A stretch of 64,000 nt of DNA from Geotalea toluenoxydans JCM 15764 (GCF_001311985.1 NZ_BBCJ01000004.1:62001-126000), one strand, 5' to 3'. Counted from the first letter of the stretch, positions 30,562 through 41,068 are shown. Notes: generated by a model not told the origin, from the letters alone. Translations and numbers: made by a program.

Positions 30562-30876
30562 ATGACAGATGAGACAAATGTTTATGGAACAGTGTTGACT
30601 TACTTTTCCAATGAATTTACGACTATCAAGGAACGTCTGAAAACCGGGCAGTTTGAAAACTATCGGGAGCGGGTGGTTGTCAGTCAACTGATATCCGAGG
30701 CAATCAATCTGCTGGCGCCATACGTGCGCAGCGATGCCCGTACCCGCATACTGGTAAGAAACGGAGAGACGCTGAAAAAGGATCTTCTTTCGGTTCGTGA
30801 TCTCATCACCAGGAAATCATCCCCTCGCCCTGAAAATCCCTCCCTGCTCAAGGCCCTTCTGGACAAAAAACAGTAA
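30562..30876 (+). CDS. hypothetical protein, 104 aa
   Basis: I do not recognise this protein. It is short, soluble and rich in Leu, Arg and Lys, probably mostly helical (VVVSQLISEAINLLAPYV is the best helix). It has no Cys, signal peptide or membrane segment. The ATG at 30562 has a weak GGGA site 8 bases upstream; an earlier ATG at 30529 is possible. It lies divergent from mfd and just before a promoter-like sequence for the next gene. Confidence 0.55.
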   Translation: MTDETNVYGTVLTYFSNEFTTIKERLKTGQFENYRERVVVSQLISEAINLLAPYVRSDARTRILVRNGETLKKDLLSVRDLITRKSSPRPENPSLLKALLDKKQ

Positions 30877-30894
30877 CTGCCGCTTGAACCAGCG

Positions 30895-30921
30895 TTGACA
30901 AAATCCGCTAAAGTGTATAAA
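30895..30921 (+). promoter_or_regulatory. possible sigma-70 promoter
   Basis: A perfect TTGACA (30895-30900) and TATAAA (30916-30921) are 15 bases apart, upstream of the methyltransferase gene at 30972. The spacing is shorter than ideal. Confidence 0.4.
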
Positions 30922-30971
30922 GAGGGGTGCCCTTTGGCATTGCCGTACGTCATTGCAAGGAAAACTGATTC

Positions 30972-32035
30972 ATGCAGATGCCTTTCAGTGTTCATCCCAG
31001 CCTTGCCTCAAAAGTTGCAGAAGAACGTCTCGCCCACCTGCTGGTGCCGGGGAAGATCGAAGATCATGACCTTGACCTACGCATTTCCCGACTTGACCGT
31101 TTATTTCACTGCTATGCCACGAGCATTACCCATGGCCTGTGGGTGCCGGGACTGGTCATAACCCATGAAATGCAGGCCTTTGCCGAGCTCCTGTTTCCTC
31201 TTGATCGAATAATTCCCGTATTCAATCGATTTTTTGCCAAGCAACCTTATTCACACCGTTCCTTGGTGCTTCGGCCATTCACAGCGCTCCCAGCTGGCCC
31301 GATGCCTTGCATGAGCTTCAATCTCTCGTGACAAGTGCCAACCCTGCCGAGCTGCTGCGCAGCCTCCTCGCCGACGAGAAAAAGAGGCGCCATTTCTTCT
31401 TTCTCAATTTTCTGCCGCCACGATACGGGGGCGGTTTTAACCGTTATCCGAAGCAGTTGGACTTCCTGAAGGACTGGCTCAGGGAAAACAGGCGCAGATT
31501 CAACGATGGGATTAACTGCCTTGATGCTGCCTGCGGCTGCGGTGAAGGGACCTATGAACTGGCGGCACTGCTGCTGGATTGCGGTCATTGCCCGGAAACT
31601 TTCCACATCTGCGGTTCAACCATTGAACCGTTCGAGCTGTTTGCCGCCGCCCATGTCTTTTTTCCCCATGATCTGCAGCGTCAGGCTAATTACCAACGTC
31701 ATGTGGCGCCATTGTTCAGCGATGAAATCTCCAAGAGAATGGCTTTCCGTTTGGAAGACATTGTCGGTACACCGGCTACAGCCGAACGATTCCACGCGAT
31801 CCTCTGTAATGGCATTCTGGGAGGTCCTTTTCTCCACGAAAAAGTGGCGCTGGAAAAGGCGGTCGCAGGACTGGCGGCGAGATTGAACCTGGGAGGTATT
31901 CTGCTCGCCGCCGACAAATTCCATGGCGGCTGGAAGAAAAAGGCGCCGGCAACACTGCTGGTGGAGATTTTTACGAAGGCTGGTCTTGAGGTGTTGAAAT
32001 TGGAGGAAGGGCTGGCGGGTATTAAAACTGGATGA
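30972..32035 (+). CDS. class I SAM-dependent methyltransferase, CheR-like (one frameshift)
   Basis: The joined protein is about 354 aa. The C-terminal 250 residues form a class I methyltransferase fold: motif I CLDAACGCGEGTYELA binds S-adenosylmethionine, with an acidic GSTIEPFEL strand after it and a late HAILCNGILGGPF segment. The region before motif I (HFFFLNFLPPRYGGGFNRYP) recalls CheR. The N-terminal 110 residues have no clear match. The frame changes somewhere in 31230-31290; past it, LGASAIHSAPSWPDALHELQ reads in the frame of the methyltransferase part. It overlaps the converging fabH by 14 bases. The target is unknown. Confidence 0.7.
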
Positions 32036-33010
32036 GGATGCCCCCCCAGGAGAGTCCGCCACCGAAGCCCATGATCAGGACCAGATGGCCCGGTTTGATC
32101 TTGCCGCTGGTCACGTTCTCGTCCAGTGCCAGGCCGACGGAAGCAGCTGCAGTATTGCCGTAACGGTCAAGATTGAGCAGGAATCTGTCCTTGTTGATGC
32201 CGGTCTTTTTGGAAATGAAATCGATAATGCGGACATTTGCCTGATGGGGAATGATATGGTCGAGCTGGTCAGGGCGGATACCGGCCTTGGCGGTGACTTC
32301 CCCGATGATTTGCGGAATGACGTCCGTGGCAAAGATGAAGACGCTTTTCCCGGCCATCTTGAAGGTATTTTCCTTTGCCGCTATGGTCTCGGCGGTTATT
32401 GGTTTCCTTGACCCGGATGATGGCACCTGGATCAGCTCCCAACCGTTGCCGTCGCTTTTGACAATGCTCTGCAATATGCCCTTTTTCTCCTGAGTGGATC
32501 CGAGAATCAAGCGCCGGCGCCGTCACCGAAAAGAGGGCAGGAGGTCTTGTCCTGCATATCAAGTATTTTGGAATAGGTATCGGCGCCAATGACGAGGACT
32601 TTCCCATACTTGCCGGACCTGATGAAGTTGTCGGCCGTCTCCACTGCGTAGATGAAACTGCTGCAAACTGCATTCATGTCGAAGGCAAAGGCGTTTGCTG
32701 CCCCGATATTCTTCTGCACCATGCAGGCTGTAGGCAGGATCATATCGGGAGTCGATGTTGCAACGATGATGCAGTCAATGGATAGCGGGTCTATCTTCCC
32801 CTTTTGCAGGGCATCTTTTGCAGCTGAAGTGGCCAGGTCAGAGGTGGATTCAGTTGCAGAGGCAAATCGCCGCTCCCTTATTCCCGTCCGCGAGCGTATC
32901 CATTCATCAGCGTCCTCCACCAGATAATCGAAGTAACTATTAGCTATGGCGTTTACCGGGACGAAGCCGCCGGTGGCAAGTACTTGTGAATATAACATCA
33001 TCTCTCCCAT
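32022..33010 (-). CDS. fabH: beta-ketoacyl-ACP synthase III, FabH (one frameshift)
   Basis: FabH condenses acetyl-CoA with malonyl-ACP to start fatty-acid synthesis. The catalytic Cys lies in NAVCSSFIYAVE, the His in IIPHQANVRI and the Asn in DRYGNTAAASV, so the Cys-His-Asn triad is complete. The frame changes at about 32512; one missing base restores FGDGAGAMILGS. The joined protein is about 329 aa, normal for the family. Three ATGs lie near the start (33010, 33001, 32998); GGGAGAG suits the later ones best. No other fab gene is adjacent, so this may be a second, pathway-specific copy. A promoter-like sequence is just upstream. Confidence 0.92.
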
Positions 33011-33050
33011 CTGCCTGGCAAATTTGCCTGCAAATCCAAAACAGCGTTAG

Positions 33051-33080
33051 TTTATCGCACATTTGAGCTGCATTTGTCAA
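33051..33080 (-). promoter_or_regulatory. possible sigma-70 promoter of fabH
   Basis: On the minus strand, TTGACA (33075-33080) is followed after 18 bases by GATAAA (33051-33056), about 40 bases before the fabH start. Confidence 0.4.
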
Positions 33081-33120
33081 ACCAATAACTCCGTTGGTTG
33101 CGTGTACAAAAATCTTCCGG

Positions 33121-33435
33121 CTATTTCCTTCTACCCAGAAGGGCATCGGCCACACCATAGAGCCAAAGGCCGAAAAAAGCAGCCAACAACCATCTGGCAG
33201 CAGGGGTATCATTCCTCATTGTTTCCAGCACCTGTCGCATATCCGGTGAGCCGGGCATTTTCGAAGAAACGATTATTTTTGCGACTCCTTTAAGGGCGAA
33301 CAGGAGCGCTCCGATGAGAAAGATGTTCACCAGCGCGATCATTATGGAACCCTTGATTTTGCACCCCTTATAGAGCTGGCCCAAACCGGGGAGCACCAGG
33401 CCCGAAAGCAGGGCTGCCTTTAGATTCATACCCAT
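33121..33435 (-). CDS. small membrane protein with two or three helices
   Basis: This 104-aa protein has a hydrophobic hairpin near the N-terminus (AALLSGLVLPGLGQLYKG, then ALVNIFLIGALLFALKGVA) and a third helix near the C-terminus (WLLAAFFGLWLYGVADALL). The Pro-Gly-Leu-Gly-Gln-Leu-Tyr-Lys-Gly turn resembles TM2-type and related small membrane proteins of unknown role. I chose the ATG at 33435 because GGGAG lies 7 bases upstream; an earlier start at 33468 lacks a site. It lies upstream of fabH on the same strand, across the promoter-like sequence. Confidence 0.6.
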   Translation of the reverse strand: MGMNLKAALLSGLVLPGLGQLYKGCKIKGSIMIALVNIFLIGALLFALKGVAKIIVSSKMPGSPDMRQVLETMRNDTPAARWLLAAFFGLWLYGVADALLGRRK

Positions 33436-33495
33436 GAAAAAACTCCCAAAATGAAATTTATTGTCCAACGTGTCCTTTTTTGATAGAAATACCCA

Positions 33496-34075
33496 ATGGA
33501 TTCAAAAGCCCTCAACAAACGACGTCAAGCTCTTATTGCCGCACTCAAGGATTCAAGTGAAGCGGTGCGCGCCGCTGCGGCACATTCTCTGGAATGCCTG
33601 GAAGGGCTCGGTAGCCGGGAAGAAATTCTCGATCTGTTGAAAAAAGGGAACCGCTCTGCAAAGATAAAGGCCATTTATGCACTGGGGCAATTAGGGGGAG
33701 AGAAGGCTATTCCTCCGCTTCTTTACTGCATCTCCCGTCCGGAAGAAGATATAAAATCGGCAGCCATTGAGGTGCTGGGCAAACTGGCCAATCCTTCCAC
33801 GTTAATGCCGCTCGTCGACAAGCTGAAGGAGCCGAATTCAGCCATCAGGCAAAGGCCATCGCGGCATTGGCCAACTTCAGGGATCCATCCCTGGTCCCTA
33901 TCCTGTTGCCGTTCCTCGATGCGGGCGATGGACTTCTTGATGCAGAAGCGGCCCGGACACTTGGCTGATCGGGAACCTGCAGCTTGAGGAACGTCTGATT
34001 TCGCTGATGCAGTCACCTCACGCAGCGACCAGGGAAGCAGCGGCTTCTGCCCTGGGGCGGCTGGCGCTGTCATAG
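33496..34075 (+). CDS. HEAT-repeat protein (two frameshifts)
   Basis: The joined protein, about 193 aa, is made almost wholly of HEAT/PBS-lyase-type helical repeats: AVRAAAAHSLECLEGLG, SAKIKAIYALGQLGGEKA, DIKSAAIEVLGKLANPS, and, once the frame is restored, AKAIAALANFRDPSL and ATREAAASALGRLALS. Such repeats form scaffolds for protein binding. The frame changes near 33850 and near 33966 (TLGLIGNLQLEE restored by one C of CC). It converges on the HD-GYP gene, which sits next to a second, larger HEAT protein on the other strand. Confidence 0.75.
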
Positions 34076-34102
34076 CAGGTTTTTTGCCTGCCGAAGACCG
34101 AC

Positions 34103-35479
34103 CTACCTTGCTGAAGACATGTTGAGACAGCCGGCAATATCGATATTTTTCACTAGAGGATCTACTACCGCCACAATTCTGGCGTAGGTATTTCCCTTTT
34201 CGTCAACCAGCTTCCTGCGCAGAGGTATAGCAAGTCTTTTGCCGGCAGCATCCATTACAATCTTCACCTTCGGTGCTTCAGACACCTGGAGATTCGGCCG
34301 GTAGACAATGGCGATTTCATTATTATCCAGCCTCACCACCGTTCCTACCGGGTACGGCCCCATCATCTCTTTGAACTTATCCACTATATCGCCATTCAAA
34401 TAAGAACCCGCTATCGTCTGCAGGTGGGCAATGGCCTCTCTGGGGTTGTATGACTTTTGGTAAACGCGGACCGTAGTGATGGCGTCATAACAATCGGCAG
34501 CGGCAACAATTTCGCTCATTGAGGTGAATGGCATTTCCCTTGCCCACTCGGGGTAACCCTTACGATTATAGCCGATGTGGTGTCCAAGCACGGCCTGTGC
34601 CACCTTTGGATTGATTCCTTTCATTTTAACGATGATTTCAATGCCCGATTCGGTATGTTTCTTCATCTCTTCGTATTCAATTGTCGTCAATTTTCCTGGC
34701 TTGTTAAGGATGCTCTTTTCTATGCGGACCTTTCCCACATCATGGAGGAAACCGGCCATGCCGACCGTCTCTATTTCCTCCCGCCCAAGATCCATATGGG
34801 AGGCGATGGTCATGGAAATTACCCCCACATTGACACTGTGATTGAAGGTATAGTTGTCGTAGTCCTTGATCATCGATAACGCCAGCAGTGCTGCCGAATC
34901 CTTGACCGCCAATGAAGCCATTTCCCGGACCACGGTTGATATTCTGTCGCTGCCGGGAATTCTGCCCAGCTCAACTTCCCTGAAGATCTGCTCCACCGTT
35001 TCGAGGGCTTCATGACGAGTCCTGAGGCAGGCTTCCTCCTGCTGAATCTCTTCCTGGTCCTCATCCATGGCCGTGATGATGGAGAGACCCGTTATCCCCT
35101 GGGAGCTGATTTCGGTGTTGATCTGTTCAGCCTTCAGTTGATTCTTTCCCAGGAGGGTAACGAACCGGGCAAGTCCGCTGACGTTAATACCGGGACTGAG
35201 GATGATGCCGGTGATTTCCTTCTCCTGCAGGCGGGTTGCCAGCTCTTCAATGCTTGTGGATGGTGCGAAAAACAGCTGCTTCTCGACAAATAAGACCCCA
35301 TCCACAACTCCCAGCCTGACCTCGGGGTGAGCTCGCAGGGCTGTCTCAACAATGGTCACAATTTCCTGAAGCGGGTTGAGAATGGCTGGATGGCCGGAGG
35401 GGTAAAAGCCGACTCCCTTGATCGAACCCGACAGCAGTGTCGCCATGCGCTGGGCGATTTCCTGGCTGATTTCACTCAT
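34103..35479 (-). CDS. HD-GYP domain protein, probable cyclic-di-GMP phosphodiesterase
   Basis: An intact protein of about 458 aa. The second half is an HD-GYP domain: FLHDVGKVRI gives the HD pair, AVLGHHIGYNRKGYP gives the HH and GYP motifs, and AADCYDAITT follows. These residues bind metal and hydrolyse cyclic di-GMP. The first 170 residues carry no named sensor domain that I recognise; no receiver is seen. I chose the ATG at 35479 because GGAAGG precedes it, and because it overlaps the HEAT gene's stop (ATGAGTGA), implying coupled translation. The pairing suggests the HEAT protein is its partner or scaffold. Confidence 0.85.
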   Translation of the reverse strand: MSEISQEIAQRMATLLSGSIKGVGFYPSGHPAILNPLQEIVTIVETALRAHPEVRLGVVDGVLFVEKQLFFAPSTSIEELATRLQEKEITGIILSPGINVSGLARFVTLLGKNQLKAEQINTEISSQGITGLSIITAMDEDQEEIQQEEACLRTRHEALETVEQIFREVELGRIPGSDRISTVVREMASLAVKDSAALLALSMIKDYDNYTFNHSVNVGVISMTIASHMDLGREEIETVGMAGFLHDVGKVRIEKSILNKPGKLTTIEYEEMKKHTESGIEIIVKMKGINPKVAQAVLGHHIGYNRKGYPEWAREMPFTSMSEIVAAADCYDAITTVRVYQKSYNPREAIAHLQTIAGSYLNGDIVDKFKEMMGPYPVGTVVRLDNNEIAIVYRPNLQVSEAPKVKIVMDAAGKRLAIPLRRKLVDEKGNTYARIVAVVDPLVKNIDIAGCLNMSSAR

Positions 35480-37095
35480 AGAGACCTTCCGCCACCCTCT
35501 CGATATTGTCAACCGCGTCACTGCAGGCTTTCCCCAGAGATCCGCCCCTTGCCGCACAAGCGTTCAGAGAAGGGAGCGCTGCTTCATCTCCGAGTCGGCC
35601 AAGCGCCGTAGCGGCCACAATCTTCATTTCGTCCCACTTACTCCATGGCAGCCAGCTGTTTGATCCAAGCAGGCTGAGCAGTGGGGTGACGGCCCGTCTG
35701 TCACCAATCCTGCCAAGGGCGATGATCGCTTCCTTCTTTACCTTGATTTGCCTGGAGAAAAATCCGATTTTTCAATAATCTGGATCAGCAGTTGCACGGC
35801 GGCATCGCTCTTTAAAAGACCCAGAGACATTATGGCATGAAGGACAATGGCCGGGTCTGCATCTTCAATAAGCTCGATAATCATGGATTCGGCATCTTTG
35901 CCGCCGATTTTTACCAGCGCATGGATAGTTTCCTTCCTTACCCGCTGATCGCCATGATAGAGCGCCGGCCTGAAGGCATTGGCGCTGTCCCTGCAGCCGA
36001 TCTGCCCTAAAATGGCCACCATGTTCCGGACCACATACCATCTCTCGTCCTTGAGCATGGCGAGAAGCGGAGGAACCGCCGGCTGGCCGATGGCGAGCAG
36101 TGCTGCTGCAAGTGATTTTCGGGCATGAAGCCGTCAGCCAGGCAGAGCCTCTGAATGATCACATAGCAATCTTTGCCCCCAGTTTTTTAAGTATGGGATA
36201 AATCTTTGCCGTCTCCAGCGGACTCTTGCTCTCCATGTGCTGCAGAAGAAAATCGATCGTAACCCCTTCAGCAATTTGCTCCAGGGTAAAAACAGCATAA
36301 TCTCTCTGCACTTGGGACCGGTTTGTATCTTCATTATGCTGCAGGAGCGCATGCAAAACCAGAAAAAGAGGGGCGCAAACAGCTCTTTCTTTGAAACCTT
36401 CTGCCTTGCTGGCCAGATTGCGGGCCAACTGCTGGTAGCGGTTGTCGTCGGTTTCCCGGTCCATTCGGGCAAGCAGTTCCATCAAGGTATCTGTATCAGT
36501 GTTCCCACTGTCTGCGGGATAAGAACCTTCTTCCTCCGCAGCCCATTCAGGTCCCTCTTCGTCCGTTTTGGCCAGCGCATCTCCAGACTCCATTTTCTCT
36601 TCAAGCGCCTGCCGCTTTTCCCAGATCACCGACAGATCTATCTCATTGGCCCATATTGTTCGTATGCCCCTTGCCGGCATCAGCTGTGCCATCCCCCCGG
36701 AAAGCGCAAGATTCTTTTGGTCCATGGACAACAGGTGCAGGAACGCACGCAGGTCATCGAGGGACAGATCCGGGAGAAATGTAAGCTGCTGAATCCTGCG
36801 GATGAACAACTCAGCGGCAAGGCTGACAACCATCTGGTTCAACTCTGCCTTTATCGGCTCACCTGCGTAGGAGAACCCTGCCCGGCTGATGGTCAATGCC
36901 AGTTCTTTTTCCTGCACAAAATGCCCTAAGGTATTATAGACATTGGTGACTATCTCCTCGCGCTTCGGGTGCTTCGGGATAAAAGCCGATGGCTCTCATT
37001 GCCTTGTAAATATCTGCCAGAATAGGACCGGGGTTTCCAGGCTTTTCTGTCTTGGGGCGTACCAGCTTCAATATGGATTCGGTGCCTAAATTCAT
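35472..37095 (-). CDS. HEAT-repeat protein coupled to the HD-GYP gene (at least four frameshifts)
   Basis: Reading from the ATG at 37095, the frame gives MNLGTESILKLVRPKTEKPG and breaks near 37000. It continues as HPKREEIVTNVYNTLGHFVQ and then a long alpha-helical region with an acidic insert (about residues 140-180), then HEAT repeats (WYVVRNMVAILGQIG, RVRKETIHALVKIGG, IVLHAIMSLGLLKSD, EAIIALGRIGDRRAV). Further breaks lie near 36158, 36127 and 35765. The stop at 35472-35474 overlaps the HD-GYP start. The whole is about 540 aa. I infer one gene because the pieces follow one another with no stop in the restored frame. Confidence 0.7.
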
Positions 37096-37253
37096 CGTTT
37101 CCCTGTTTACGCAGGATAATGGTAGAAAAGGAATTTTATATTAATGTCAAAATCATTGTCAAACTAATACACCGATAGCCGCCACAAGGGTCGCTGTTGA
37201 CACCCCTGGAGAAAGGGACTACTATCCGGGCCAGTACAAAGAGGGATAAGACA

Positions 37254-38642
37254 TTGAAAACAAAGACCCTTTACAGTTGCCAGAAATGCGGCTACCAGTC
37301 CGCCAAGTGGCTTGGCCGATGCCCCGACTGCGGGGCATGGAATACCATGGAGGAAGAAGTTGCCATTAAATCCGGGGCAGCCGCCAGCAGGTCACTCCCC
37401 GGAGGCCCCCCCTTGCCGATCAACCAGGTCGGTGGGGAAGCAGAGATGCATCTTCCCACCGGCATCTCAGAGTTCGACCGGGTGCTGGGGGGAGGGCTGG
37501 TGGCAGGTTCCCTGGTCCTTATCGGTGGTGATCCCGGTATCGGTAAATCTACCTTGCTTCTGCAGGCCATGAACCACGTGGCTAAGGCCGGCGCCGTCCT
37601 TTATGTTTCCGGAGAAGAGTCCGCCCGGCAGATCAAGTTGCGCGGCGCGAGAATGGGAGTCAATGCCCCTGGCCTCTACGTCCTGGCCGAAACGGCCCTG
37701 GAAAACATCCTTGCCCATATTGCCAGGATGCAGCCGAAGGCGATAGTTATCGACTCCATTCAAACTATCTTCACCTCAGGGCTGGAATCGGCACCCGGCA
37801 GCGTCAGTCAGGTGCGTGAGACAGCCGGCCGGCTGATGATAATGGCGAAAGGGAGCGGCATTCCGGTCTTCATTGTCGGCCATGTGACCAAAGATGGCGC
37901 CATAGCCGGCCCACGAGTGCTGGAACATCTTGTTGACACCGTCCTCTACTTTGAAGGGGACAGCGGTCATCCGTTCAGGATTCTGCGTGCGGTTAAAAAC
38001 CGGTTCGGTTCCACCAACGAGATCGGTGTCTTCGAAATGAAGGAAGGAGGGCTCTGCGAGGTCAGAAATCCCTCCGAGCTTTTCCTTTCCGAACGGCCCA
38101 TCGGGGCTTCCGGCTCTGTGGTCGTGGCGTCTCTGGAAGGGAGTCGCCCAGTCCTCGTCGAGCTGCAGGCCCTGGTCAGTGCCTCTTCACTTGGTGTTCC
38201 TCGCCGCACAACCATTGGCGTCGATCATCACCGTCTGTCCCTGCTTGTGGCTGTTCTTGAGAAAAAAGTGGGGCTGTCGCTGGCGGGCCAGGACATTTTT
38301 CTGAACGTGGCGGGCGGGGTAAAACTGAATGAGCCTGCCGCCGACCTGGGCATGGTTGTTGCCGTCGCTTCAAGCCACCTTGACAAGCCCATAGCCGGCA
38401 ACACCCTCCTTTTGGGGGAGGTGGGTCTGACCGGAGAAGTGCGAGGTATTACCCAGCCCGAGCTTCGAGTCAAGGAAGCCGCCAAGCTGGGATTCAGCCG
38501 CTGCATCCTTCCAGCCGGCAATCTGAAACAGGTTAAAGCAAAGGGTCTTGAACTCATTGGCGTGAAATCGGTAGACGAAGCCTGGACAAGGTCTTTTAGG
38601 TCACTCCTCGGCAGGCTTGACCACAAAATTTTCCTTTACTAA
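37254..38642 (+). CDS. radA: DNA repair protein RadA
   Basis: RadA is a RecA-like ATPase that promotes branch migration during recombination. The N-terminal zinc finger has C9/C12 and C23/C26. Walker A is GDPGIGKST at residues 92-100. The RadA-specific KNRFG motif follows, and the C-terminal Lon-like domain (SLAGQDIFLNVAGGVKLNEP) completes it. At 462 aa it is a normal length. I chose the TTG at 37254 because GAGGGATAAG lies upstream and the zinc finger then starts nine residues in; an upstream TTG at 37197 adds unrelated residues. It reads through no frame break, unlike most neighbours. Confidence 0.93.
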   Translation: MKTKTLYSCQKCGYQSAKWLGRCPDCGAWNTMEEEVAIKSGAAASRSLPGGPPLPINQVGGEAEMHLPTGISEFDRVLGGGLVAGSLVLIGGDPGIGKSTLLLQAMNHVAKAGAVLYVSGEESARQIKLRGARMGVNAPGLYVLAETALENILAHIARMQPKAIVIDSIQTIFTSGLESAPGSVSQVRETAGRLMIMAKGSGIPVFIVGHVTKDGAIAGPRVLEHLVDTVLYFEGDSGHPFRILRAVKNRFGSTNEIGVFEMKEGGLCEVRNPSELFLSERPIGASGSVVVASLEGSRPVLVELQALVSASSLGVPRRTTIGVDHHRLSLLVAVLEKKVGLSLAGQDIFLNVAGGVKLNEPAADLGMVVAVASSHLDKPIAGNTLLLGEVGLTGEVRGITQPELRVKEAAKLGFSRCILPAGNLKQVKAKGLELIGVKSVDEAWTRSFRSLLGRLDHKIFLY

Positions 38643-38696
38643 ATAGTTAAATTCCTTTTTAATATTATAATGATTTAGCAAAGGATGGTGAAGTCC

Positions 38697-39053
38697 ATGG
38701 ATTCAGAAAAGCTTGAGTATTTTAAAAACGTGCTGCTGGAAGAGATCCGCGTCCTCAGGGAAGAAGCCGGCAGGACCGTATCGGAAATGACCTCGGACAC
38801 GACGAATTTTCCCGACCCAAATGACCGGGCTACCCAGGAATCGGATCGCAACTTCGAATTGCGCATCAGGGACCGGGAACGGAAACTCATCAACAAGATC
38901 AAGGAAGCACTTCAGCGTATCGAGGACGGCACCTTCGGCATCTGCGAAGTATGCGAAGAAGACATCAGTGAAGCGAGACTCAAAGCACGCCCGGTAACCA
39001 CCCTTTGCATTGACTGCAAAATGGATCAGGAACAGAAAGAAAAGCTGCGATAA
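38697..39053 (+). CDS. dksA: DksA/TraR-type zinc-finger transcription regulator
   Basis: An intact 118-aa protein. It has a coiled-coil N-terminus (MDSEKLEYFKNVLLEEIRVL), a conserved middle (DTTNFPDPNDRATQESD) and a C-terminal zinc finger, CEVCEED and CIDCKMD. DksA binds the secondary channel of RNA polymerase with ppGpp to adjust rRNA and amino-acid promoters. The Asp pair at the coiled-coil tip is present (FPDPNDRA). I prefer the ATG at 38697, eight bases after AAAGGATGG; a start at 38685 has the ribosome site too close. A TATAAT (38666-38671) lies just upstream. Confidence 0.9.
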   Translation: MDSEKLEYFKNVLLEEIRVLREEAGRTVSEMTSDTTNFPDPNDRATQESDRNFELRIRDRERKLINKIKEALQRIEDGTFGICEVCEEDISEARLKARPVTTLCIDCKMDQEQKEKLR

Positions 39054-39109
39054 TTTTCAGTATGCTCTGACTTTTCACCCTCCACTACACATCCCGCCGG
39101 AGTTTTGCC

Positions 39110-40935
39110 ATGACCTTTCGGGACAGGTACAACCTCTTGAGTTATGCGGTGCGCATAGCCGACGCCCCAAACCGCACTTCTCTCCAGAAGTTGAAATCTC
39201 TTGTCAAACGTCTTGCCGGTTCACTCCAGCTAACATCCGTCACCATTTATCTCCATGATCAGTATCAAGGATGCCTGTCCAGGAAAATAAGCAGCGCCGA
39301 TCCGGGCACCATGACTCCATGCAATATCCCACCAGGACAGGGCGGCGCCGGAATTTGTGCTGCCAGAAGAATTCCGCTCTCTATCCCTCCGCAGGCTCTC
39401 CATGCCGACGAAACCAGGCATGGTAGTGAAGTCGAATTTCTTTGCGAACCCATCTCACGCAATGACCGATTTTTTGGCGTTCTCGCCATCGGCCTGGGGC
39501 CAAACGAGAGCCTGACCGCTACCAGGAAAAAGGTCCTGGAGCAGGTGCAAACCATTGCCCTTCAATTGTTGACCAACCTTTCTGCTGAAAATGACAAAAA
39601 ACTGAAAGACCTGTCCCTTCTCTACCGTGTCAGTAATACCATCCTTTCCACCATTGAACTGAACAAGCTGATCCACCTTACCCTGACGGCGCTTACTTCG
39701 GGGCCGGCTCCCTTTTTCGACCGGGCCATGCTTTTCCTTATCAACAAAAGGTCAGGAATCATGCAGGGAATGCTTGGCGTGACCAGGGAAACAGCAGCTC
39801 GCTGCACCGATCCCTTCAACGAGTCTGAGGATATCCTGGCCAGTCGCTGGGATATCTCCGATGATAGCATGGTCTGCCAGCGACAATCCGACTTCAATCA
39901 AAAGGTAATGGCCAGCCGTCTGGAGTTGGACAAGTCACTGAACCTGGCGTCCCGGGCCGTGCTGGAAAAACGGCTGATCTATGTGCCCGTGGCCGCCCGC
40001 GAAAAGCAGGCGGATCATACTTTCATCAAGCGCTTCGGCATCAGCTCCTTCGCTGTCGCCCCCCTCATAGCCCGTGAAAAGGTGGTAGGGGTCATCGTGG
40101 TCGACAACAGCCTCGAAGGAAGGCCTATCAGCAAAGATAACCTGCGCTTTTTACAACTCTTCACCAATCAGGCCGGCATGGCCATCCAGAATTCCATCCT
40201 CTATAATCGGATCGAAGATACCAATCGCGATCTGTCGGAGGCCCAGGACCGGCTCATCCAGGGAGAGCGTCTGGCGGCCATAGGTGAAATGGCTGCCGGC
40301 ATTGCCCATGAGCTCAAGGGCCATTGGTTGCCATCGGCGGATTTGCACGGCGGTTGGCAGGCAGGCTGGCCAAGGCATCCGACGAGAAAGAAAGTGCCGA
40401 CCTGATCGTCAGAGAAGTGCTGAGACTGGAGAAGATGCTGACCGATATCCTTTCTTTCTCCAAGAAGACAACAATCTGTTACACCCCCTGCAATATCTCT
40501 GAGATAGTTAAGGACGCTCTGGCAGTGGTCCGGCCCTCCTTGGAAGAGAAAGGCATCCGGGTTACGACCCGCTTTCCCCGAAAGATCGAGGCGCTTCTCG
40601 GCGACTGTCAACAACTGAAACAGGTGTTCATCAACCTTTTCTTCAACGGACAGGAAGCGATGAAAAATGGCGGTGAGCTTGCCATTCGTGTCGGGACCTC
40701 AACCATCGACGGACAGAAAGCCGTTGCCGTCAAGGTCAGGGATACCGGCGGAGGCATTCCGCTGGAAACTCTTCACCACATCTTCAATCCCTTTTACACC
40801 ACAAAAGACACCGGCACCGGCCTTGGTCTTCCCATAGCAAACCGCATTATCACCAACCATTGCGGCAAGATCCATATCAACAACCGCCCCGGTATCGGGG
40901 TGGAATTCAGCGTCGTCGTGCCCATCCAGAACTGA
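39110..40935 (+). CDS. GAF-domain sensor histidine kinase (one frameshift)
   Basis: The joined protein is about 608 aa. One or two GAF-like domains fill residues 20-360 (FFGVLAIGLGP, SFAVAPLIAREKVVGVIVVD). The HisKA H-box is AAGIAHELKG, where the frame breaks: one missing base after it restores PLVAIGGFARRL. The HATPase domain has the N box NLFFNGQEAMKNG, the G1 motif VRDTGGGIP and the G2 motif TGTGLGLPIA. No membrane helices or receiver are seen, so it is a soluble kinase. It ends 51 bases before the tRNA-Ala gene. Its partner regulator is unknown. Confidence 0.85.
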
Positions 40936-40986
40936 AAATTCCTTTTCAACCGGTACAATTTGCGGTATACATTGAGAAAATCATCA

Positions 40987-41062
40987 GGGGATGTAGCTCA
41001 GTTGGGAGAGCGATGCGTTCGCAACGCATAGGCCGTCGGTTCGATCCCGATCATCTCCACCA
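40987..41062 (+). tRNA. tRNA-Ala (anticodon CGC)
   Basis: A 76-base tRNA folds with a 7-bp acceptor stem (GGGGATG with CATCTCC), a D arm (GCTC/GAGC), an anticodon arm ATGCG-TTCGCAA-CGCAT with anticodon CGC, a T arm with the loop TTCGATC, and an encoded 3' CCA. The G3-U70 wobble pair, the identity mark of alanine tRNAs, is present, agreeing with the anticodon. Its 3' 50 bases are repeated exactly at the far end of the island (47957-48006), so its 3' part was probably supplied by the inserted element. Confidence 0.95.
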
Positions 41063-41066
41063 ATAA
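41013..41066 (+). repeat. left attachment repeat (attL) inside tRNA-Ala
   Basis: This 54-base sequence, from the anticodon stem through CCA and into the next AATAA, is identical to 47957-48010. It begins in the anticodon arm, a usual crossover site for tRNA-targeting tyrosine recombinases. The bases just before the two copies differ (GCG here, ATT there), so the repeat ends there. Confidence 0.93.
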
Positions 41067-41068
41067 TA

